A stretch of DNA of 64,000 nucleotides from NCBI GenBank assembly GCA_963975935.1, contig CAXBIQ010000004.1, forward strand, positions 124,001 to 188,000, read 5' to 3'. A program made the translations under genes and the position numbers. Below the pieces are notes generated by a model. It did not search any database. It was not told the DNA's origin and worked only from the letters and a program-made list of their open reading frames with translations. This document shows positions 26,848 through 35,947 of the stretch, one piece after another (positions within the stretch are counted from its first letter, which is position 1; every line of letters begins with the position of its first letter). This DNA comes from Planktosalinus sp963975935. GTDB taxonomy: Bacteria; Bacteroidota; Bacteroidia; Flavobacteriales; Flavobacteriaceae.

Positions 26848-27993
26848 TTAATAAAGTGAAAATGACAAAAATGCATAAACAACTGCTGCAAACATTGCTA
26901 AGATAGTAAATAAACCATTTAGAATCATAAATTTAACGAATGTTTTAAACCTACCCTGCTCATAAAACCTTCGCATAGCTTTATAGAGGTATATTACAAA
27001 AAGAAGTAATGCTATTGAAGTAAATAATTCAGAGTTAAACAAAAAGTCAAACAATGCCGAGATGATTAACAATACAAATAACAGGCTTTGCACATGAAAA
27101 GCAAAAACAAGCTGCTCCATATAAGTATATTTACCTTTTCTAATATACAAGAGCATAATAAAAAAGGTGAAAACCGGAAGGAATAAAAATATTACAATCG
27201 GAAGTTTTGAAATAAAGAAGTTATATGCAAATCCCGGGTTTTCTTTGAAAAAATTATAATCAATTACTTTTTTGTACAGCCATTTATTGTACATCCCTGT
27301 CTCGTGTTGCAGTTTTGTCAGAGCTTCGTGGGGTCTTTCTTCTTTATTTTTTAGGTGATAATCATTATAAATTTCCAATCTTGTAGAGAGAACGTCACTA
27401 CCCAAGGAGTCAAGCTGTGCTTCAGTATAATAAGCAACGGGTTTATCTGATTTGGCAATCCTTATCGTATCAACTGAAGAACCAGTTTTAAAAGTTATTA
27501 TCTTGTCTTCAGCTAACTCCTTTTCAATTTCAGAATCACTTTTCTTTTCAGAATCAGTTTCCTTTACGGAGGTTGAAACGGTATTTCCGGAGGGGCTGTC
27601 ATCGGCATATTCGCTTATCTTATTGAGGAGTCCGCTTAAAAGGAAAAAAACGATACTTACACTCAAATAAAACCGAAAGGGGTTTGCATACCGCATTCTT
27701 TTCCCTTCAACATAATCTTTTGAAATCTTTCCCGGTTTGAAAAGCAGGTTTCGCAAGGTAAGCGCAAGCCGGCTGTCATATGCAAAAAGGCTTGCAAAGA
27801 GTTCACTGAATATATCTTTGAAGTGCAGTTTTTTGGTAGAATTCAACTGGGAGCAATTGGGGCAATAGCGATCACTTCGGTCAAGTGGCACTTCACAATT
27901 GAGACACTTGTCACCCCGGTACTGAAGCTCTTTTCGACCTTGTTCTGTAGAAGGCAAAATGCTCGAAAGAAAAACAGACAGCCTGTCCAGCAT
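26848..27993 (-). CDS. DUF3667 membrane protein with N-terminal zinc ribbon
   Basis: Residues about 31-51 contain a zinc-ribbon pattern (CLNCEVPLDRSDRYCPNCS), followed by LHFKDIFSEL and LFKPGKISKDYVEGKRMRYA, the conserved core of DUF3667. A hydrophobic segment follows, then a charged soluble loop of about 120 residues, and three or four C-terminal membrane helices. The family is widespread in Bacteroidota and uncharacterised. The gene lies five bases from the T9SS plug-type gene upstream and four from apaG downstream. Confidence 0.87.
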   Translation of the reverse strand: MLDRLSVFLSSILPSTEQGRKELQYRGDKCLNCEVPLDRSDRYCPNCSQLNSTKKLHFKDIFSELFASLFAYDSRLALTLRNLLFKPGKISKDYVEGKRMRYANPFRFYLSVSIVFFLLSGLLNKISEYADDSPSGNTVSTSVKETDSEKKSDSEIEKELAEDKIITFKTGSSVDTIRIAKSDKPVAYYTEAQLDSLGSDVLSTRLEIYNDYHLKNKEERPHEALTKLQHETGMYNKWLYKKVIDYNFFKENPGFAYNFFISKLPIVIFLFLPVFTFFIMLLYIRKGKYTYMEQLVFAFHVQSLLFVLLIISALFDFLFNSELFTSIALLLFVIYLYKAMRRFYEQGRFKTFVKFMILNGLFTILAMFAAVVYAFLSFSLY

Positions 27994-27998
27994 GCAAT

Positions 27999-29255
27999 TT
28001 AATTGTTTGTTATATTTACTGAATTGTTACTTCCCACTCCAATTATCCTGTCAAATCTACCCCCAAGATCACGGTAATAGACGATTACAGTATATTCATT
28101 TTCGGTTTCATCAAAATCACCACTCACAGCTCCTTCATTTATTGAGCCATCCCTGTTTTTTATAACATATTTATAATTATAAAATCCTTGTTTAAACAGA
28201 CGCCTGTTCCTAAAGGTGTCACTGGCTGAATCATAATCCATTCTGGTGGATTCATCAAGGGTGTAATTACTAAAATTGCCGTATAAATGAATTTCCTGGC
28301 CATCCTGTAGTTCATCATAATATTGCAAGGCAAAATGAATCCATACATATTCAGCATCAATACTGGCTTTTTCACCCCGTACATTTCGGACAACAAAATT
28401 TCCATTAATGTCCGGATTGTAAGTATAAGGCCTATCTTTTCGGGTAATATTAGTGTATAAGTAATTTATAAAAGTGTCCTCAAGTTCCACCCTTCTGATG
28501 TTGACGGTGGCACCCCGCACATCACTATTGTCAAAATTAAAATATTCATTACCTCCCCAAAAGGCAGATTCCTGATCATATCTGTAAACCAACTCATTCC
28601 CCAGGGTATATTGGGGTTCTAAATCAGTAATAGCTGTTTTGAGGTTGTAGTTTTGAAGCACGAGTGTTTTCACATTTTGCTTTGGATTGATCAAAACCTG
28701 ATTTTGAGAAGTGATAGTAAAGTTTACAACTTGTTTTGTGTGGATAAAATTTAAATCCCTGGAACGTCTAATGCCCACACTCACCCCTGCCTGGTCTTCA
28801 TAAATCATGAACTTTCTGGAGAAAATCAAATTTCTTCTGTCATCAAAAACTTTAATGAGGTAATTACCACTTTTTGTGAGCCTTCTCACATCCCTGTTAG
28901 GGACATTCAGTCTGTAATGAGAGTATATTTGAAGTGTATTGAACGAATTTTCATAATTCTCAATACGCACATCGTCAAAACCATCAATATATTCACCCTT
29001 AGACAGCGATGAGGGTGTCCAGTCAAAATTGTAGTGCTCAATGGTATAATAATAATCCCGTTCATCACCAATAATATCATCAAACCTAAGCTGAAATGGC
29101 TCCCCTAACTTTAAAATAGGTAATTGTGCCTGATCAGTATTGCCCATAAACTCAATGGTTTTAATGTAATTAGGAGGAGGGGTCTCTTCAACTTGTGCAA
29201 ATGAAAAAAGAGAAAAAAAAGTAACAAAAACAAAGACACTTATATATTCTTTCAT
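27999..29255 (-). CDS. Type IX secretion system plug protein domain family (DUF5103)
   Basis: This 418-residue exported protein has a signal peptide (YISVFVFVTFFSLFSFAQ). The N-terminal half has FRFDDIIGDERDYYYTIEHY-like segments (here LRFDDIIGDERDYYYTIEHY) and the middle has FMIYEDQAGVSVGIRRSRDL, both typical of DUF5103, the family that includes the periplasmic plug bound to SprA in the T9SS translocon. The genome has many T9SS cargos, four of them in this window, so this role is reasonable. Other T9SS core genes are not in the window. Confidence is high for the family and lower for the exact role. Confidence 0.85.
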   Translation of the reverse strand: MKEYISVFVFVTFFSLFSFAQVEETPPPNYIKTIEFMGNTDQAQLPILKLGEPFQLRFDDIIGDERDYYYTIEHYNFDWTPSSLSKGEYIDGFDDVRIENYENSFNTLQIYSHYRLNVPNRDVRRLTKSGNYLIKVFDDRRNLIFSRKFMIYEDQAGVSVGIRRSRDLNFIHTKQVVNFTITSQNQVLINPKQNVKTLVLQNYNLKTAITDLEPQYTLGNELVYRYDQESAFWGGNEYFNFDNSDVRGATVNIRRVELEDTFINYLYTNITRKDRPYTYNPDINGNFVVRNVRGEKASIDAEYVWIHFALQYYDELQDGQEIHLYGNFSNYTLDESTRMDYDSASDTFRNRRLFKQGFYNYKYVIKNRDGSINEGAVSGDFDETENEYTVIVYYRDLGGRFDRIIGVGSNNSVNITNN

Positions 29256-29450
29256 GTATAAATCTTTATACTATTTTTAAAATAACAAGTTCCAAAAATT
29301 AATTTTAAGAAACTATTTGCTCACGTTGTAAATATAAACAAATTTTATACCTATTATAACACTGATTTAATTGGTGATTTTTTTTATTTAGAATGAATAT
29401 AAATAGATAATTTAGCTTATTTATACTTTAAAAATACGTGGTAAAATTTG

Positions 29451-29458
29451 TAAATTTG
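29451..29458 (+). promoter_or_regulatory. Bacteroidota -7 promoter element (TAAATTTG) for nqr operon
   Basis: TAAATTTG fits TAnnTTTG and lies 66 bp ahead of the nqrA start in a 269-bp AT-rich leader. A second TAAAATTTG overlaps it just upstream. The long leader would leave room for regulation. Confidence 0.45.
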
Positions 29459-29524
29459 CGCTCCTTAAAATCTGTTAATTAAACAGACTAAGGTTTTTAA
29501 AGTAAACTTTAATACCAATATCCT

Positions 29525-30877
29525 ATGTCAAAAGACATTAGAATTAAAAACGGGCTGGACATACGCCTTGTAGGTGAATCTGACAAAGCCCTTACAAATG
29601 CTCCCAGATCACGCACTTTTGTTATTACCCCATCAGATTTTCATTTAATCACACCTAAAATGGTTGTCAAGGAAGGAGCCAAAGTTCTTGCCGGTGATGA
29701 TATATTTTATGCCAGGGAAAATGAATCGGTTCGGTTTGTTTCGCCTGTGAGCGGAACACTTACTGAAATAAAAAGGGGGGCAAAAAGGGTCATCACCCAT
29801 ATTGTTATCACTGCAGACAGTGAAGATCAATACAGGGATTTTGGTAAAGCAGACCTTTCAAAAACAAGTGCTGAAGAAATAAAATCAAGATTGCTGGAAT
29901 CAGGATGCTGGCCTTTCATCATACAACGTCCTTACAATGTTATTGCAAACCCTGATAAGGAGCCTAAAGCCATTTTTATATCGGCACACGCAAGTGCTCC
30001 TTTGACTGCAGATTATGACTACACCCTTAACGGAAAAGAAGCTGAACTGCAAGCAGCATTAACTGCTTTGAGCAAATTAACAAAAGGGAAAGTCCACGTA
30101 GGCGTTGGTGCAGATTCTGTATCGCCCATTGCAAATTTAAACGATATCACCGTTCATAAAGTTTCCGGTCCACATCCATCAGGAAATGTGGGAACTTTGA
30201 TTAATAAAATTGACCCAATCAACAAAGGGGAAACCGTTTGGACAGTTACCCCGCAGGATTTGGTTATTATGGGTGAATTACTTCTTACGGGCAAATTCAA
30301 CTCAGAACGTATCGTAGCGCTTTCAGGCTCTTCTCTGGAAAACCCAAAATATTACAGAACCAAAATAGGTGCTGAAGTATCTACTATGGTTTATGACTCC
30401 GGATTAAAAGAAGACAATGTAAGAATCATCAGTGGCGGTGTGCTTACAGGAAAAAAGGTACCTGCTGATGGACACTTAAGCTATTATGCAAATACCATCA
30501 GTGTCATTCCCGAAGGTGATGATTATGAATTTTTTGGATGGAACAAACCGGTATTCAACAAAATATCCATAACAAGAGCTTTGACGTTCTCCTGGTTGAC
30601 ACCAAATAAGAAATATGAATTAAACACCAATACCAATGGTGAACACAGGGCCTTTGTCCAAACCGGAATATATGAGCAAGTGTTTCCTTTAGACATTTAC
30701 CCCTTACAAATTCTAAAAGCATGTATGGTCGAGGACCTTGATGCTATGGAGGAATTGGGAATGTTTGAAGTTGCTCCTGAAGATTTTGCATTAACCGAGT
30801 TTGTATGCATTTCAAAACAACCCCACCAAGAGATTATCAGAAAAGGATTAGATCTTATGTACAAAGAAATAGGATAA
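29525..30877 (+). CDS. nqrA: Na+-translocating NADH:quinone reductase subunit A
   Basis: NqrA is the peripheral cytoplasmic subunit of the Na+-NQR respiratory sodium pump and takes part in quinone interaction. The 450-residue protein starts MSKDIRIKNGLDIRLVGESD and has the RnfC/NqrA-type barrel-sandwich segment (VSPVSGTLTEIKRG), followed by VTPQDLVIMGELLLTGKF and VFPLDIYPLQILKACMVEDL near the C-terminus. It is the first gene of nqrABCDEF and is separated from nqrB by only 3 bp. Confidence 0.97.
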   Translation: MSKDIRIKNGLDIRLVGESDKALTNAPRSRTFVITPSDFHLITPKMVVKEGAKVLAGDDIFYARENESVRFVSPVSGTLTEIKRGAKRVITHIVITADSEDQYRDFGKADLSKTSAEEIKSRLLESGCWPFIIQRPYNVIANPDKEPKAIFISAHASAPLTADYDYTLNGKEAELQAALTALSKLTKGKVHVGVGADSVSPIANLNDITVHKVSGPHPSGNVGTLINKIDPINKGETVWTVTPQDLVIMGELLLTGKFNSERIVALSGSSLENPKYYRTKIGAEVSTMVYDSGLKEDNVRIISGGVLTGKKVPADGHLSYYANTISVIPEGDDYEFFGWNKPVFNKISITRALTFSWLTPNKKYELNTNTNGEHRAFVQTGIYEQVFPLDIYPLQILKACMVEDLDAMEELGMFEVAPEDFALTEFVCISKQPHQEIIRKGLDLMYKEIG

Positions 30878-30880
30878 GCT

Positions 30881-32101
30881 ATGAGTTTGAAAAATAAATT
30901 ACACACTTTAAAAATGAAGTACAAAGGCACCAAAATGGCGCCGGCGTTTAATGCCCTGCATACGTTTTTGTACTTGCCAAATGAAACAACCCATTCCGGT
31001 TCTCACATAAGGGCTGCAGATGATCTGAAGCGCACGATGAATACCGTGATTCTGGCATTGGTTCCATGTTTGATTTTTGGTATATTCAATGCAGGTTATC
31101 AACATTATTCTGCTATCAATGGTTTTCCTCAGGATTTTTCACTTTTTGAGCATTTCATCAACTGGGAAAACTTTGTTTTGGGAGCTTGGACAGTTTTACC
31201 TTTGGTAATTGTATCTTATGTTGTGGGACTGGCAGCAGAATTTGTATTTGCAGTCATAAAGGGACATGAAGTAGAAGAAGGATACCTGGTAACAGGGATG
31301 CTTGTCCCGTTGATCATTCCAGTAGATACTCCCTTATGGATGCTAGCCGTTGCAGTTATCTTTGGGGTAGTAATCGGTAAAGAAGTTTTTGGAGGTACAG
31401 GAATGAATATTCTAAACCCCGCATTGACAATCAGGGCCTTTTTATTCTTTGCTTACCCCACCTGGATGAGTGGTGATAAAGTATGGGTGCACGGTGCTGT
31501 TGAACGGGATGCAGAAATTGCAGCAGGATCCAATCTTGATGCTATTTCGGGTGAAACCATTTTAGGAAGTTTGGCACAAAACAACCCTCCTGATTTTTCA
31601 GTTATGGAAATGTTCTATGGATTCATCCCGGGTTCTGTGGGTGAAACCTCAGCACTTTTAATACTCCTTGGCGGTCTCTTTTTATTATATACAAAAGTTG
31701 CCAGCTGGCGCATTATGTTAAGTTCAGTTGTTGGAGCTTTGGTAATGGGCTTGATATTCAACGGTGTTGTTGATGCAGGAATTATTTCAGAAACAAGTAG
31801 TTTTTATGGATTGATGAATCTTGAGTTCTGGAAGCACCTTATTGTTGGAGGTCTGGCATTTGGTATCGTTTATATGGCCACAGACCCGGTAACGGGCTCA
31901 CAAACCAACAAGGGAAAATGGATATATGGCTTCTTTATAGGCCTTATCTCAGTGCTCATCAGGGTATTTAACCCGGCATATCCCGAAGGCGTTTTCCTTG
32001 CCATTTTACTAATGAATGTGTTTGCCCCTACTATTGACCATTATGTCCTGAGAGGAAACATCAAGAGAAGAATGAAACGTTTAAAAGTTAAAACCGCATA
32101 G
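30881..32101 (+). CDS. nqrB: Na+-translocating NADH:quinone reductase subunit B
   Basis: This membrane subunit of Na+-NQR has about ten transmembrane helices and carries covalent FMN and riboflavin. It is 406 residues, with KEVFGGTGMNILNPALTIRA, the flavinylation-type motif DAISGETIL whose threonine should accept FMN from ApbE, and YMATDPVTGSQTNKGKW near the C-terminus. The consensus here is SGAT, so Glu replaces Ala before the Thr. Motifs and length otherwise agree with the family. The nqrC gene follows after 2 bp. Confidence 0.96.
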   Translation: MSLKNKLHTLKMKYKGTKMAPAFNALHTFLYLPNETTHSGSHIRAADDLKRTMNTVILALVPCLIFGIFNAGYQHYSAINGFPQDFSLFEHFINWENFVLGAWTVLPLVIVSYVVGLAAEFVFAVIKGHEVEEGYLVTGMLVPLIIPVDTPLWMLAVAVIFGVVIGKEVFGGTGMNILNPALTIRAFLFFAYPTWMSGDKVWVHGAVERDAEIAAGSNLDAISGETILGSLAQNNPPDFSVMEMFYGFIPGSVGETSALLILLGGLFLLYTKVASWRIMLSSVVGALVMGLIFNGVVDAGIISETSSFYGLMNLEFWKHLIVGGLAFGIVYMATDPVTGSQTNKGKWIYGFFIGLISVLIRVFNPAYPEGVFLAILLMNVFAPTIDHYVLRGNIKRRMKRLKVKTA

Positions 32102-32103
32102 CT

Positions 32104-32856
32104 ATGGCTAAGAAAACAGACAGTAATATTTATACCTTCATCTTTGCCATTGTAATGGTATTGGTTGTTGGCTCCTTGCTAGCTTTTGTTGCATCTTCAT
32201 TGAAACCTACTATTGTAGAAAATCAACGCTATGAAAAACAACAGAACATCCTGTATGCAATGGGTGTTCACAATAACGATGGCCCTAATGACGTAAGTTT
32301 TATTTCTACTGAAAATGTGGGTGAACAATTCAACCAGTATATTAAAAGACAACTTGTCGTTCAAGGTGGTGAAGTAACCGAAAATGATGAAGCATACCTC
32401 ATCGATTTGGCAAAAGAAGAAGCCCTCGCTAAAAGAGCTGATTATGAAAAACGTTTGCCTATTTTCGTTGGAGAAAAAGACGGTGAGACATATTATATCG
32501 TACCCATGCGCGGTAAAGGTTTGTGGGATGCAATCTGGGGCTTTATGTCCTTAAATGAAGAATTTGTAGTGCAAGGAGTTTATTTTGACCATAAAGCAGA
32601 AACCCCGGGACTTGGAGCCAATATAAAAGAGCGCTTCTTCATGGACGATTTTGAAGGTGAGCACATTCTTGACGAAAACGGCAACTTTCAAGGCATCAAT
32701 GTTGCCAAAGGTAACAATGACCCCCTTAACGAAAGAAAAACAGATCACAGAGTAGATGCAATCGCAGGTTCTACAATTACAGGTAATGGAGTCACATCAA
32801 TGATTTCAACATACTTAAGAACATATCTACCTCATTTAAGAAATTTAACCCAATAG
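32104..32856 (+). CDS. nqrC: Na+-translocating NADH:quinone reductase subunit C
   Basis: NqrC has one N-terminal membrane helix (residues about 10-31) and a periplasmic FMN-binding domain. The covalent FMN site is the threonine in DAIAGSTITGNGV, equivalent to the SGAT motif in other NqrC proteins. GLWDAIWGFMSL and KAETPGLGANI are further family signatures. The protein is 250 residues long. It is presumably flavinylated by the ApbE encoded at 15695-16696. It sits two bases after nqrB and four before nqrD. Confidence 0.95.
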   Translation: MAKKTDSNIYTFIFAIVMVLVVGSLLAFVASSLKPTIVENQRYEKQQNILYAMGVHNNDGPNDVSFISTENVGEQFNQYIKRQLVVQGGEVTENDEAYLIDLAKEEALAKRADYEKRLPIFVGEKDGETYYIVPMRGKGLWDAIWGFMSLNEEFVVQGVYFDHKAETPGLGANIKERFFMDDFEGEHILDENGNFQGINVAKGNNDPLNERKTDHRVDAIAGSTITGNGVTSMISTYLRTYLPHLRNLTQ

Positions 32857-32860
32857 AGTT

Positions 32861-33508
32861 ATGGCATTATTATCTAAAAAAGACAAAGCGTTAATACTTG
32901 ACCCGTTAACTGATAACAACCCCATTACCATTCAGGTTTTGGGTATCTGTTCTGCACTTGCAATTACAGCCCAGTTAAAGGCTTCTATTGTGATGGCGAT
33001 ATCTGTATTGTTTGTAATGGGTGCGGGTAATGTCGTGATTTCGCTAATGCGAAACATAATACCTTCTAAAATAAGAATTATCGTTCAACTGGTTGTAGTA
33101 GCGACCCTTGTAATTATTGTTGACCAGGTTCTAAAGGCATTTGCTTATGAGTTAAGTAAAGAGCTTTCCGTTTTCATCGGATTGATTATTACAAACTGTA
33201 TTATCATGGGACGTTTTGAGGCATTTGCCCTGGGCAACGGTGTTTATCGATCTTTCCTTGATGGTATCGGAAATGCCCTGGGATATAGCGTTATATTGAT
33301 TATCGTTGGTTTTTTCAGGGAGTTATTAGGCTCCGGAACCCTTTTGGGAATACAGGTGCTGGGAGACCCCATTGCAAAAACGGGCTTATATTCCATTGGC
33401 TATGAAAACAACGGGTTTATGTTACTGTCACCAATGGCCCTCATCGTTGTGGGGATCATTATTTGGGTACAACGCAGCAGAAACCCAAATCTAATAGAAG
33501 AAAACTAG
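32861..33508 (+). CDS. nqrD: Na+-translocating NADH:quinone reductase subunit D
   Basis: This 215-residue integral membrane subunit has six helices and belongs to the NqrD/RnfE family. Diagnostic segments are DPLTDNNPITIQVLGICSAL, the half-helix motif ITNCIIMGRFEAFALGN, which in the complex contributes a cysteine to the intramembrane iron site shared with NqrE, and GFFRELLGSGTLLG. The gene begins four bases after nqrC. Confidence 0.95.
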   Translation: MALLSKKDKALILDPLTDNNPITIQVLGICSALAITAQLKASIVMAISVLFVMGAGNVVISLMRNIIPSKIRIIVQLVVVATLVIIVDQVLKAFAYELSKELSVFIGLIITNCIIMGRFEAFALGNGVYRSFLDGIGNALGYSVILIIVGFFRELLGSGTLLGIQVLGDPIAKTGLYSIGYENNGFMLLSPMALIVVGIIIWVQRSRNPNLIEEN

Positions 33509-33549
33509 TAGTTAACCGTTAATCCGCTTTAACTGACAATAAAAAAATT

Positions 33550-34272
33550 ATGGAACATATAGAGTTATTTTTCAAATCTATTTTTATCGACAACATGGTT
33601 TTTGCGACATTCCTTGGGATGTGTTCTTACCTTGCTGTTTCAAAAAAAGTTACAACCGCTGTAGGATTAGGTTCTGCTGTAATCTTTGTACTGGGTGTTA
33701 CAGTACCTCTTAACTGGCTTCTTGACCAATACATCTTACGTGACGGAGCCTTACAATGGCTGGGACCTGAGTATGCATCTTATGATTTGAGCTTCCTGTC
33801 CTTTATCCTCTTTATTGCAACCATTGCAACGATGGTGCAATTGGTTGAAATAGTTGTAGAAAAATTCCTTCCTGCATTATACAACTCCCTGGGTATTTTC
33901 TTACCGCTTATTGCTGTAAACTGCGCCATACTTGGTGGATCTTTATTTATGCAATCAAGGGAAATTGCAACAATCGATCTGGCATTTAACTATGGTGTGA
34001 GTTCCGGTATCGGGTTCTTTCTTGCAATTCTAACGATTGCTGCAATCAGGGAAAAAATTCGTTACTCAAACGTTCCTGCTCCATTGAGAGGACTGGGAAT
34101 AACATTTATTATCACAGGCCTTATGGCTATAGGGTTTATGAGTTTTGGAGGAATGCTAACCGGAGGTGATGAAGATGTACCCTCTTCAACAACTTCAGAC
34201 CAAAATGTACACATAGAGACAAATGATTTGGGTGATCCCATCGTTTTAGAAAATAACAAAGAAATAAAATAG
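33550..34272 (+). CDS. nqrE: Na+-translocating NADH:quinone reductase subunit E
   Basis: This membrane subunit is homologous to NqrD but with inverted topology. The 240-residue protein has FLGMCSYLAVSKKV and PLIAVNCAILGGSLFM, which hold the cysteines of the NqrD/NqrE iron centre, then MSFGGM. The C-terminus has an extra hydrophilic tail of about 35 residues (SSTTSDQNVHIETNDLGDPI onward) beyond the usual end, as in other Bacteroidota. The 41-bp gap before it is the longest in the operon and nqrF follows after 4 bp. Confidence 0.95.
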   Translation: MEHIELFFKSIFIDNMVFATFLGMCSYLAVSKKVTTAVGLGSAVIFVLGVTVPLNWLLDQYILRDGALQWLGPEYASYDLSFLSFILFIATIATMVQLVEIVVEKFLPALYNSLGIFLPLIAVNCAILGGSLFMQSREIATIDLAFNYGVSSGIGFFLAILTIAAIREKIRYSNVPAPLRGLGITFIITGLMAIGFMSFGGMLTGGDEDVPSSTTSDQNVHIETNDLGDPIVLENNKEIK

Positions 34273-34276
34273 CGAT

Positions 34277-35584
34277 ATGATTTTAGCAGCAAGCACCCTG
34301 GGTGTAGTCATAGCAACCGTAATTGCCTTTTTGGTACTAATTCTGGCCTTGGTTGGGGTTCTCATTTTCGTTAAAGAAAAATTATCCCCATCCGGACCCG
34401 TTAAAATTACCGTAAATGGTGAAAAAGTAATGGAAGTAGAATCAGGCAGCAACCTTTTAAACACCCTGAGCAGCGAAAAAATATTCTTGCCTTCTGCCTG
34501 TGGTGGTGGTGGAACCTGCATTCAATGTGAGTGTCACGTACTTGAAGGTGGTGGCGAAGCATTACCTACCGAAACTCCTCACTTTTCACGAAAAGAACTA
34601 AAAGAAGGTGCACGTCTTGCCTGTCAGGTGAAAGTAAAGCAGGATATGAACATTACAATTCCTGAAGAAGTCTTCGGGATTAAAAAGTGGGATGCCGTTG
34701 TTACCCGAAATTATAATGTTGCTTCATTCATTAAAGAATTTGTAGTTGAAATTCCTGAAGATATGAACTATAAAGCAGGAGGATATATTCAGATTGAAAT
34801 TCCGCCCTGCGAAATAAAATACAAAGATATTGATATTACAGCCCACCCTGAAGAGCATGACACACCTGATAAATTTCAGGAAGAATGGGATAAGTTTGGT
34901 TTGTGGCCGCTGGTAATGAAAAATAATGAAACTGTAGAACGTGCCTATTCCATGGCCTCATACCCTGCTGAAGGACGTGAGATTATGTTAAATGTGCGTA
35001 TTGCAACACCACCATGGGACCGTGCTAAAAACGGATGGATGGACGTAAACCCCGGTATCGCATCTTCATACATTTTTGCTCAAAAACCCGGTGATAAAGT
35101 AATCATTTCAGGACCTTATGGTGAGTTTTTCATTAATGAAAGCGAAGCTGAAATGCTATATGTGGGAGGTGGAGCCGGAATGGCACCCATGCGCTCACAC
35201 TTATACCACCTTTTCCGTACACTTAAGACCGGAAGAAAAGTAACTTACTGGTATGGTGGACGTTCAAAAAGAGAACTATTTTACATAGACCACTTTAAAA
35301 ACCTTGAAAGAGATTTCCCAAATTTCAAATTCTATATGGCGCTTTCTGAACCTATGGAAGAAGACAACTGGAAAGTAAAAGATGGTATTGATGGTGAAGG
35401 TGATGGTTTTGTTGGATTTATCCACCAGGTAGTAATAGACAATTACCTGAGCAAACACGAGGAGCCTGAAGAAATTGAATTATACTTCTGTGGCCCTCCA
35501 TTGATGAACCAGGCTGTTCAAAAAATGGGAGAAGATTTTGGTATCCCTGATGAACACATTAGATTTGATGACTTTGGAGGTTAA
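34277..35584 (+). CDS. nqrF: Na+-translocating NADH:quinone reductase subunit F
   Basis: NqrF is the NADH-oxidising subunit and has a single N-terminal helix. A ferredoxin-like 2Fe-2S domain has cysteines in SACGGGGTCIQCECHV and ARLACQV. The FAD domain has RAYSMASYP, and the NADH-binding domain has YVGGGAGMAPMRSHL and ELYFCGPPLMNQAV. The length of 435 residues is slightly above the Vibrio protein because of an insertion near residues 190-215. It is the last subunit gene of the operon and is followed by a terminator, with an NqrM-like gene after that. Confidence 0.97.
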   Translation: MILAASTLGVVIATVIAFLVLILALVGVLIFVKEKLSPSGPVKITVNGEKVMEVESGSNLLNTLSSEKIFLPSACGGGGTCIQCECHVLEGGGEALPTETPHFSRKELKEGARLACQVKVKQDMNITIPEEVFGIKKWDAVVTRNYNVASFIKEFVVEIPEDMNYKAGGYIQIEIPPCEIKYKDIDITAHPEEHDTPDKFQEEWDKFGLWPLVMKNNETVERAYSMASYPAEGREIMLNVRIATPPWDRAKNGWMDVNPGIASSYIFAQKPGDKVIISGPYGEFFINESEAEMLYVGGGAGMAPMRSHLYHLFRTLKTGRKVTYWYGGRSKRELFYIDHFKNLERDFPNFKFYMALSEPMEEDNWKVKDGIDGEGDGFVGFIHQVVIDNYLSKHEEPEEIELYFCGPPLMNQAVQKMGEDFGIPDEHIRFDDFGG

Positions 35585-35605
35585 TAACTTCCTCTACAAA
35601 TAATT

Positions 35606-35645
35606 AAAAACCGGTGCTTTTCATTACAAAAGCTCCGGTTTTTTA
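35606..35645 (+). terminator. Rho-independent terminator after nqrF
   Basis: AAAACCGGTGCTTTT pairs with AAAAGCTCCGGTTTT, with one mismatch, around a short loop. A T run follows. It lies 21 bp after the nqrF stop. Confidence 0.85.
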
Positions 35646-35701
35646 ATTATAATGAAACCTTAAATGCAGCCTCCCAAAAACAACAATCACAAATCTTTTT
35701 G

Positions 35702-35709
35702 TACCTTTG
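35702..35709 (+). promoter_or_regulatory. Bacteroidota -7 promoter element (TACCTTTG) for the NqrM-like gene
   Basis: TACCTTTG is a full match to TAnnTTTG and lies 16 bp before the ATG at 35726, so this small gene appears to have its own promoter after the nqr terminator. Confidence 0.55.
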
Positions 35710-35725
35710 CAGCAAAGCAAAAACA

Positions 35726-35929
35726 ATGGAACTATTCTTAATTACATTTGTCCTTTTGGCACTGGCCATTGCCGGTATTGCAATTAAAATATGGGGTAAA
35801 AAAGACGGAAAATTTGCCGGTACCTGTGCCAGTCAAAGCCCCTTTTTAAATAAAGATGGTGAAGCCTGCGGATTCTGCGGAAAAACACCGGATCAGTTTG
35901 AAAATTGCACTGAAGAAACACACTCATAA
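35726..35929 (+). CDS. Small four-cysteine membrane protein, candidate NqrM-like NQR maturation factor
   Basis: This 67-residue protein starts at the ATG at 35726 (MELFLITFVLLALAIAGIAI), which gives one clear membrane helix; a longer frame from 35699 adds nine residues and crosses the promoter. A short soluble tail holds four cysteines, Cys34, 48, 51 and 61, in GTCASQSPF, ACGFCGK and FENC. One helix plus a C...CxxC...C tail is the layout of NqrM (DUF539), which is needed to build the iron centre of Na+-NQR. It lies 141 bp after nqrF. The motif details differ from proteobacterial NqrM, so I treat this as a candidate and not a firm assignment. Confidence 0.7.
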   Translation: MELFLITFVLLALAIAGIAIKIWGKKDGKFAGTCASQSPFLNKDGEACGFCGKTPDQFENCTEETHS

Positions 35930-35947
35930 AACATTTCACACGGCTGT

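Noticed and set aside
26457..29255. Possible functional link between the T9SS plug, DUF3667 and apaG genes
   Set aside because: They are tightly spaced, but such spacing is common in this genome and nothing in the proteins links DUF3667 or ApaG to secretion.
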